Shown in pieces: positions 1-4,661 of a stretch of DNA of 5,609 nucleotides. The position numbers were made by a program, and so were the translations under genes. This stretch comes from Planctomycetota bacterium (GTDB lineage: Bacteria; Planctomycetota; Phycisphaerae; WQYP01). The DNA lies in NCBI GenBank assembly GCA_021828935.1, contig JAJZCU010000173.1:1-5609 (forward strand), given 5' to 3'. The first letter of the stretch is position 1. Every line of letters starts with the position of its first letter. Below the pieces are notes generated by a model. The model worked only from the letters and a program-made list of their open reading frames with translations. It ran no database searches and was not told the DNA's origin.

Positions 1-992
1 TTGGGAAATCCGAGCGCGAAAACGAAATCTGTCAGGAAATTATCGCCATCGCCCGCCACGCCGGGCGCGAAGTGTTGGTCGATCCGGCCCTGATTGCGGA
101 TTATCAAAAATACCGGGGCGCCGCCGCCATTACCCCCAACCGCACCGAAGCCGAATTGGCCACGGGCCTGAAACTCGCGGACAGTTGGCAGGCCGCCCCG
201 CAACTTGCGACCGCTTTAATGGACCGTCTGGACCTGCAGGCGTGCATTCTCACCCTGGATCGTCACGGCATGTATTTGTTAAAGCGCGATCAGCCCGGCG
301 CCATGCATTCCACGCGCCCGCGCACCGTGTATGATGTCACCGGCGCCGGCGATATGGTATTGGCCGTGCTGGCCATGGCCCGCGCGGGCGGCGCCACATG
401 GGAACAGGCCGTGGATCTGGGCAACATCGGCGGCGGCTTGGAAGTTGAAAAATTTGGATGCGTGCCCCTTTCCCGTGAAGAAATTATGCAGGACTTGCTG
501 GAGCACCAGTCCCGGCGAATGGGTAAGCAGCGCACGGGGCGCGAACTGGCGCTGGAACTGGCCCGCCGCCGCCAACGCGGCGAGAAAATTGTGTTTACCA
601 ACGGCGTTTTTGATATTCTCCACGCCGGCCATGTGCAGTACCTGGCTTTCGCCCGAAATTTAGGCGATTTGCTGGTGGTGGGCGTCAATGCCGATGACTC
701 CGTGCGCCGGCTAAAAGGGCCCGCCCGCCCGGTCAATTCGCTGGCTGATCGCATGGCGGTACTGGAAGCTCTGGCTGCGGTTGATTACATTGTGCGCTTC
801 GACGACGATACGCCCGAAGAGTTGGTGCGCACGCTAACCCCGGATATTCTGGTAAAAGGCCAGGATTACGCCGGGCAGGCGGTGGCCGGCGGCGCGTTGG
901 TTGAAGCGCGCGGCGGCAAGGTGATATTCGCCCCGCTGCTGGAGGGGCGCTCCACCACCGGCGTGATCGCCCGGTCGCGGCGCGATGCGTAA
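1..992 (+). CDS. hldE: Bifunctional heptose-7-phosphate kinase / heptose-1-phosphate adenylyltransferase (HldE), 5'-truncated by the window edge
   Basis: The reading frame is open from base 3 to a TAA at 990-992, giving 329 visible residues; the N-terminal half of the kinase lies outside the window. Visible residues 1 to about 170 match the end of a PfkB/ribokinase-type sugar kinase: a TPN motif, then VYDVTGAGD, whose last Asp (codon 351-353) is the expected catalytic base. From about residue 190 a nucleotidyltransferase domain begins with FTNGVFDILHAGH. Its HAGH (621-632) is the HxGH nucleotide-binding motif, and the domain continues with RPVN, LVKGQDY and GRSTTGVI near the end, all typical of RfaE/HldE C-terminal domains. 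In the known pathway the kinase makes heptose-1,7-bisphosphate and the second domain forms ADP-heptose after GmhB has removed the 7-phosphate. It is a cytoplasmic enzyme supplying heptose for LPS-type glycans. The next gene, 72 bases downstream, encodes the intervening phosphatase, which supports the call. An in-frame GTG at 72 lies inside the kinase domain and is not the true start. Confidence 0.95.
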   Translation, partial: GKSERENEICQEIIAIARHAGREVLVDPALIADYQKYRGAAAITPNRTEAELATGLKLADSWQAAPQLATALMDRLDLQACILTLDRHGMYLLKRDQPGAMHSTRPRTVYDVTGAGDMVLAVLAMARAGGATWEQAVDLGNIGGGLEVEKFGCVPLSREEIMQDLLEHQSRRMGKQRTGRELALELARRRQRGEKIVFTNGVFDILHAGHVQYLAFARNLGDLLVVGVNADDSVRRLKGPARPVNSLADRMAVLEALAAVDYIVRFDDDTPEELVRTLTPDILVKGQDYAGQAVAGGALVEARGGKVIFAPLLEGRSTTGVIARSRRDA

Positions 993-1055
993 AGGTTAAT
1001 AACCCAGCGCCGGCTGCGACTGGTTTTATGCCGCAATGCGCTGGAATGCATTGAT

Positions 1056-1060
1056 AAGGA
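1056..1060 (+). promoter_or_regulatory. Ribosome binding site of the gmhB-like gene
   Basis: AAGGA lies four bases before the ATG at 1065, and the purine run continues as AAGGAAG. The spacing is slightly short but acceptable. It supports ATG 1065, which also places the HAD nucleophile at residue 9, the usual distance from the N-terminus in this family. The 72-base gap after hldE holds only weak hairpins and no clear terminator, so the two genes are probably cotranscribed. Confidence 0.6.
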
Positions 1061-1064
1061 AGAC

Positions 1065-2168
1065 ATGGCCGAACGCGCGATATTTCTGGACCGCGATAAC
1101 ACCATTATTGCCAATGACGGCTACTTGGGAGACCCCGCCAAGGTGCGCCTGATGCCCGGCGCGGCCACGGCCATCGCGGCCCTGCGCCGCCTGGATTATC
1201 GCGTGATCGTGGTCAGCAACCAAAGCGGGGTGGCCCGCGGCATGTTTGATGAAAACGCCGTGGAAGCCGTCAATCAGGAAATGTGCAAACAACTGCGCGA
1301 ACAGGCCGGCGCCCACATTGACGCCAGCTATTACTGCCCCTTTCATCCCGACGCCATTAAACCGGAATACAAGCAAGACCATCCGTGGCGCAAGCCCCAG
1401 CCCGGCATGTTGCTGCAGGCCGCCGAGGATTTTTCGCTGGACCTCCGGCAATCGTGGATGGTCGGCGATCAACCGCGTGACGTGGCCGCCGGCGCCAGCG
1501 CCGGCTGCCGCACCATCCTCGTGCGCCAAATGGAAAACCCGGCCCCCGACGCCGACCCGCTGGGCACCGCGGTCACGCCAAATTTTATTGTAAAATCATT
1601 GGCCGACGCCGCCCGCGTGGTGGCGCGCGAAGGCTTTAACCAACTGCGCGAATCGCCCCCCACGCCCCTGGCCGCCCCCGTTGAACCGCCCGAACCAGCC
1701 GCCCCAACGGCCAATGCCAACGCCGATGTCGCGGTTCAAGCCCCGGCGCCATTGCCCGTACATCCGCCCGCCGAACCGCCGGCCGCCGCCGCGCCGCCCG
1801 CTGAACACCTCGCAACCATTGAACAGATTGTCAGTCGTATATCGCCGAATGGGCCAAACAAGGCCGTGGAAGGTTTGCGGCCGGTGCTGGAAGATATTTT
1901 GCAGGAATTGCGGCGGCGCAACCGTGAACAACAAATACCCGAATTTTCCCTGGGCCGTATGACCGCGGCAATTGTGCAGGCCTTCGTGCCTTTCTTCCTT
2001 TTCATGGCCGCCTGGGACGCCATCGCCGCCGCCGAAGTAAAAAACACCGGCGCCCTCTGGTTCTGGTTCACCCGCACCACCGGCCAACTCACCGCGCTGA
2101 TGTGGCTGCTGGCCGCCGTGGTATTTCAGGTGTTCGTGATGGCATTGTATTACAATAGTAAAAAATAG
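1065..2168 (+). CDS. gmhB: D-glycero-D-manno-heptose-1,7-bisphosphate 7-phosphatase (GmhB-like HAD) with membrane-anchored C-terminal extension
   Basis: The protein has 367 residues, about twice the size of ordinary GmhB. Residues 1-190 are a HAD-IIIA phosphatase. FLDRDNT carries nucleophile D9 and acid/base D11, SNQSG (51-55) is motif II, K110 in WRKPQPGM is motif III, and VGDQPRD (D135, D139) is the Mg-binding motif IV. DRDNT has Asn where Gly is common. The family removes the C7 phosphate of heptose-1,7-bisphosphate, between the two HldE steps, and hldE lies 72 bases upstream. The zinc site of E. coli GmhB is not conserved: C91 and H94 remain, but the CxC pair is replaced by H106-P-W108. 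Residues about 197-248 form a Pro/Ala-rich, probably disordered linker. Residues 250-290 look helical and charged (LEDILQELRRRN). Two hydrophobic segments follow, about 300-322 and 341-362, and the protein ends NSKK. I infer a phosphatase tethered to the inner membrane. The related histidinol-phosphatase function is a less likely alternative given the neighbour. Confidence 0.88.
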   Translation: MAERAIFLDRDNTIIANDGYLGDPAKVRLMPGAATAIAALRRLDYRVIVVSNQSGVARGMFDENAVEAVNQEMCKQLREQAGAHIDASYYCPFHPDAIKPEYKQDHPWRKPQPGMLLQAAEDFSLDLRQSWMVGDQPRDVAAGASAGCRTILVRQMENPAPDADPLGTAVTPNFIVKSLADAARVVAREGFNQLRESPPTPLAAPVEPPEPAAPTANANADVAVQAPAPLPVHPPAEPPAAAAPPAEHLATIEQIVSRISPNGPNKAVEGLRPVLEDILQELRRRNREQQIPEFSLGRMTAAIVQAFVPFFLFMAAWDAIAAAEVKNTGALWFWFTRTTGQLTALMWLLAAVVFQVFVMALYYNSKK

Positions 2169-2197
2169 CAGCCCCATCAGAGCCCAAAGCGTAAGCG

Positions 2198-2445
2198 CCG
2201 GCCCGTCGTCGTCATCATGGGACCGGGGTGTGGCAAAATTTTCGGGATCGATTTTAGTTGTTGGAAACGACGTGAACTTGCCAGAACCGTTCGGTTTGGC
2301 TGCTCTGGGCCAAGGCTTCCATCGCGCAATGACCGCCGTCGCAATTGGCCCAGGTCGTTTCGACAGGAATATCTCGCGCGCCACAGCTGGTCGCGCGGGG
2401 GGCGGCGGCGCCGAGATGTAATGTGCGTGCGATGGGGCACGGCAT
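2198..2445 (+). ncRNA. Candidate structured RNA (unknown family)
   Basis: Several strong pairings sit side by side. A hairpin pairs CCGGCCC (2198-2204) with GGG-A-CCGG (2219-2226). P1 pairs GAAACGAC (2264-2271) with GTCGTTTC (2354-2361), a perfect 8 bp. P1 encloses P2 (2280-2288 with 2293-2300, 8 bp plus a bulged G) and P3 (CTGGGCCAA 2305-2313 with TTGGCCCAG 2345-2353, a perfect 9 bp). P3 abuts P1 with no linker, so the three form a three-way junction. P4 pairs 2369-2382 with 2407-2419, 13 bp including one G-U and one bulge. A small hairpin follows at 2426-2441. Some extensions need G-U pairs on the + strand, which mildly favours that strand, but the - strand is not excluded. It does not resemble tmRNA, RNase P RNA, SRP RNA or 6S RNA. 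GC-rich DNA gives chance stems, so this is a candidate only. Confidence 0.25.
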
Positions 2446-2542
2446 CAAAAATTCGAGACAATAGCCATGCTTCCCAGTGGTCGGGGCGCCGCGCGAACAC
2501 GGCCATTCGGACGGTAAGGCGACGATAGCGGCGGGATTACTA

Positions 2543-2572
2543 AACCGCTGATTACGCTAATCTACGCGGATA
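2543..2572 (+). repeat. Left 30-base terminal repeat of the palindromic element
   Basis: It begins AACCGCTGATTACGC and ends ACGCGGATA. Internally it shows degenerate 10-base periodicity, each unit resembling ACGCGGATGA. It is the inverted partner of 2689-2718. Confidence 0.6.
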
Positions 2573-2688
2573 GGGACGGCGGGACACCCAATTTCTCCGA
2601 CGAAATAGTTAAATCATAACATTCCAAACTAAAATGGATGCGGCGATCCACTGCTTGTTTTGCCGACTACCATTATCGATTTCGGTCG

Positions 2689-2718
2689 TATCCGCGTTCA
2701 TCCGCGTCATCCGCGGTT
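2689..2718 (-). repeat. Right 30-base terminal repeat of the palindromic element
   Basis: On the - strand it reads AACCGCGGATG, then ACGCGGATGA, then ACGCGGATA: nearly three units of a 10-base repeat. This is cleaner than the left copy. Translated on the - strand it gives the MTRMNAD-type peptide that I recognise as a spurious product of such repeats, which argues against a gene here. Confidence 0.65.
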
Positions 2719-2740
2719 CCCGCCGTTCTGCCTTATAACA

Positions 2741-2750
2741 CGCATATGCG
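2741..2750. promoter_or_regulatory. Ten-base palindrome CGCATATGCG, possible operator
   Basis: A perfect palindrome lies two bases after TATAAC (2734-2739), which could pass for a -10 box. No fitting -35 box is visible at the right distance, and the GH4 start is about 190 bases away. A regulator site for the GH4 gene is possible but unsupported beyond the symmetry. Confidence 0.15.
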
Positions 2751-2758
2751 ACACCGCC

Positions 2759-2776
2759 TTCTGCGGTTCCGCAGGA
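2759..2776 (+). other. Short hairpin in the GH4 leader
   Basis: CTGCGG (2761-2766) pairs with CCGCAG (2769-2774) and extends by one T-G and one T-A pair. The nominal loop is two bases, so the innermost pair probably opens. No T-run follows, so it is not a standard terminator. Confidence 0.25.
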
Positions 2777-2927
2777 CCGACTGGCCCGGGAAAACGCCCA
2801 ACAAGGTCGCATTCCGCACGGTTTTACGCGCCCCCCGAAATGCCATACCTTTTACGCCCCCGCGCCCGGGCCGCCACCCTTTCGGCGCTGGTGACATTGC
2901 GGTAATCTACAGGGTATTGCCGTTGCC

Positions 2928-2931
2928 GGAG
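2928..2931 (+). promoter_or_regulatory. Ribosome binding site that decides the GH4 start
   Basis: GGAG at 2928-2931 lies eight bases before the GTG at 2940, an ideal distance. An earlier GTG at 2931 overlaps this site and has no other Shine-Dalgarno sequence, so 2940 is preferred. That start also puts the nucleotide-binding strand (KIAMIGAG) at residue 4, as expected for the family. Confidence 0.65.
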
Positions 2932-2939
2932 TGTGCGTT

Positions 2940-4571
2940 GTGCCGTTGAAAATTGCCATGATCGGGGCCGGGTCCATTGGGTTCACCCGGCGGTTAATGC
3001 AGGATATTCTGGCCGTGCCGGAATTGACCGACGCCCATTTTGCCTTAAGCGATATTTCTGACAAAAATTTGGATATGGTGCGGCAGCTCTGCCAGCGGGA
3101 CGTTCAGGCCAACAAGCTGCCGACCCAGATTTCCGCCACCACCGAAGCCCGCGCCGCCATTGCGGACGCCGATTATGTCATTTGCACCATCCGGCAGGGC
3201 GGGCTGGAGGCGTTTGGAACCGACATTGATATTCCACTAAAATATGGGGTGGACCAATGCGTGGGCGATACGATCTGCGCCGGGGGCATCATGTACGCCC
3301 AGCGCACCATTCCCGCGTTGCTGGGCTTCTGCCGGGACATCCGCGAAGTTGCCAAGCCGCACGCCTTGTTTCTTAATTATTCAAATCCCATGGCCATGAA
3401 CACCTGGGCCTGCAACAAATATGGAAAAGTGAAAACCATCGGGTTGTGCCACGGCGTGCAGGGCGCCCACTGGCAGATTACCGATTGCATCCGCCGGTGG
3501 GCCATCAACGAAGGCATGATTTCACCCGAACATAAAATGGACAAGCGCGAAGTGGACGTGATCGCCGCGGGCATCAACCACCAGACCTGGTTTATTAAGG
3601 TTCAATGGAACGGCATGGATTTAACCAGCAAGATGCTGGAAATGTTTGAGGCGCATCCGGATTATCCGCGCACGGAAAAGGTGCGCATTGATGTGTTGCG
3701 CCGCTTTGGCTATTACTCCACGGAAAGCAACGGCCATTTAAGCGAATACCTGCCGTGGTATCGCAAGCGGTCGGAAAACATCAAGGACTGGATTGATCTC
3801 TCCGCGTGGATCAACGGCGAAACCGGCGGCTACTTGCGCGTGTGTACCGAGGGCCGGAATTGGTTTGAAACCGATTTCCCAAACTGGCTTTCCGCCCCGG
3901 CGCCGCAGATCAGGGCTGACCAACGCAGCGAAGAACATGGCTCGTACATTATTGAAGCGCTGGAAACGGGCCGGCCGTACCGCGGGCACTTCAACGTGAT
4001 CAACCACGGGCATATTAAGAATCTACAGGACCGCTGCGTGATAGAAATTCCCGGTTACGCCGACCGCAATGGCGTCAACATGCCGGTGGTGGGCGACCTG
4101 CCGCTGGCCTGCGCCGCAACCTGTTCGGCCAGTGCGCGGGTGCAGGAAATGGGCATGGAAGCGGCCGTGCATGGCGACGTGACGCTGTTGAAACAGGCCA
4201 TGCTGCATGACCCACTGGTGGCGGCGGTATGCATGCCTGAAGAAGTGTGGCAAATGACCGATGAAATGCTGGTGGCGCAAGCGCAATGGCTGCCGCAATA
4301 CGCCAAAGCGATCACGCCCGCGCGACAGCGGCTGCGTGACGCGGAAGAACACGGCACGCGCGTGAAACTGCGCGACACCGCCGGCGCGGCGCGTCTGCCC
4401 ACGAAGAGCGTGGAAGAAATGTCTCAGAACGCCGCCTCCGCGCGGGCCAACGCCCACGCCGCCGACAAGGGCAACATGACGCATGACCCGCGTGCGGAAA
4501 ACCGCCCGAAAGCGAATCACGCCAGCCGCGCGCCAAAAAAGGGCAAATCCTCCGTCGCTGGAAGAAGTTGA
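2940..4571 (+). CDS. Glycoside hydrolase family 4, NAD- and metal-dependent alpha-galactosidase/alpha-glucosidase-like
   Basis: From GTG 2940 the protein has 543 residues. It opens with an NAD-binding Rossmann motif, IGAGSIGFT (8-16), with D38 at the end of the second strand. NYSNP (146-150) is the family substrate-binding motif. CHGVQG (170-175) and GINH (211-214) provide C170 and H214, the expected Mn ligands. FGYYSTESNGHLSEY (256-270) supplies the region of the catalytic tyrosine. GH4 enzymes cleave by transient oxidation at C3 with NAD, not by ordinary acid hydrolysis. The motif resembles the CHSV of MelA-type alpha-galactosidases and the CHG of AglA-type alpha-glucosidases, so the exact sugar is open; alpha-galacturonidase is another option. 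There is no signal peptide, so it should act in the cytoplasm on imported oligosaccharides. The conserved part ends near residue 470. The last 70 residues are an Ala/Asn/Lys/Arg-rich tail (APKKGKSSVAGRS at the end) beyond the usual length of about 450. No transporter or regulator gene is next to it in the window. Confidence 0.9.
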   Translation: MPLKIAMIGAGSIGFTRRLMQDILAVPELTDAHFALSDISDKNLDMVRQLCQRDVQANKLPTQISATTEARAAIADADYVICTIRQGGLEAFGTDIDIPLKYGVDQCVGDTICAGGIMYAQRTIPALLGFCRDIREVAKPHALFLNYSNPMAMNTWACNKYGKVKTIGLCHGVQGAHWQITDCIRRWAINEGMISPEHKMDKREVDVIAAGINHQTWFIKVQWNGMDLTSKMLEMFEAHPDYPRTEKVRIDVLRRFGYYSTESNGHLSEYLPWYRKRSENIKDWIDLSAWINGETGGYLRVCTEGRNWFETDFPNWLSAPAPQIRADQRSEEHGSYIIEALETGRPYRGHFNVINHGHIKNLQDRCVIEIPGYADRNGVNMPVVGDLPLACAATCSASARVQEMGMEAAVHGDVTLLKQAMLHDPLVAAVCMPEEVWQMTDEMLVAQAQWLPQYAKAITPARQRLRDAEEHGTRVKLRDTAGAARLPTKSVEEMSQNAASARANAHAADKGNMTHDPRAENRPKANHASRAPKKGKSSVAGRS

Positions 4572-4661
4572 CCCCTTCAGGGATAATTGCGGCGGTCGGC
4601 GGCGGCACAGAAGCCGTCCGCGCCAGCGTTTCAATGCACATCAACACAAAGGCACTTTTTT
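4572..4661 (+). other. Intergenic gap between the GH4 and lipoprotein genes
   Basis: Ninety bases. A weak hairpin pairs GGCGGC (4601-4606) with GCCGTC (4613-4618), including one G-U. CCCT/AGGG (4573-4582) forms a smaller one. A run of six T (4656-4661) lies directly before the next start codon, too far from either hairpin for a standard terminator. Read-through from GH4 is therefore possible. Confidence 0.3.
4648..4652 (+). promoter_or_regulatory. Ribosome binding site of the lipoprotein gene
   Basis: AAAGG lies nine bases before ATG 4662, separated by a T-rich spacer. It supports a start that gives a complete lipoprotein signal peptide. Confidence 0.45.

Larger units (their letters stand above)
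2543..2718. mobile_element. MITE-like 176-base palindromic intergenic element
   Basis: The two ends are 30-base inverted repeats, 2543-2572 and 2689-2718, matching at 24 of 30 positions. The outermost bases are AACCGC and GCGGTT, and the inner nine bases of each repeat (ACGCGGATA and its complement) match exactly. A second inverted pair lies inside: CGACGAAAT (2598-2606) against ATTTCG-G-TCG (2679-2688), with one bulged base. There is no transposase and no room for one. No clear target-site duplication is visible; GGCGGGA occurs just outside both ends but in inverted orientation. It resembles the short palindromic repeats scattered between genes in many environmental bacteria. Whether it is mobilised, or acts as an RNA hairpin, cannot be told from one copy. 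Confidence 0.4.
2169..2930. other. 762-base region without a convincing gene
   Basis: No open frame here has a start with a ribosome binding site, codon use like the neighbours, or a recognisable protein. The left half is rich in nested inverted repeats (see the ncRNA candidate). The middle holds a 176-base palindromic element at 2543-2718. The right part, 2719-2930, is the leader of the GH4 gene; it has a 10-base palindrome at 2741-2750 and a hairpin at 2759-2776, but I cannot identify a clear promoter there. No intrinsic terminator with a T-run follows gmhB. A short antisense open frame covers 2254-2556 and remains unexplained. Confidence 0.7.

Noticed and set aside
993..1064. Terminator between hldE and gmhB (CCAG/CTGG followed by TTTT near 1026)
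   Set aside because: The stem is only four base pairs around a large loop, and the genes belong to one pathway, so cotranscription is more likely.
1596..2384. Long - strand open frame of 262 residues over gmhB
   Set aside because: It lies opposite the Pro/Ala linker and membrane tail of gmhB; GC-rich codons leave the antisense frame open. Its composition (Gly/Arg/His-rich) is typical of a shadow and it has no motif.
2217..2528. + strand open frame of 103 residues in the gap
   Set aside because: Arg-rich, no ribosome binding site, no motif. It coincides with the inverted-repeat region and competes with other frames of equal quality.
2169..2542. Known structural RNA (tmRNA, RNase P RNA, SRP RNA, 6S RNA, c-di-GMP riboswitch)
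   Set aside because: None of the signature sequences of these families could be found on either strand. AGCAGCC on the - strand recalls SRP RNA, but the rest of its conserved hairpin is missing.
2609..2812. - strand small open frame containing MTRMNAD
   Set aside because: The peptide is the translation of the 10-base repeat at 2689-2718. Such peptides are common false genes in repeat-bearing intergenic regions.
2901..2916. Possible third copy of the repeat (TAATCTAC shared with 2558-2565)
   Set aside because: Only eight consecutive bases match and the 10-base unit pattern is absent; chance is likely.
2931..2942. GTG at 2931 as the GH4 start
   Set aside because: The only Shine-Dalgarno sequence, GGAG at 2928-2931, overlaps this codon and is well placed for GTG 2940.
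4023..4634. - strand open frame of 203 residues over GH4
   Set aside because: It is antisense to the conserved GH4 coding sequence, Arg/His/Gly-rich, and has no recognisable domain.
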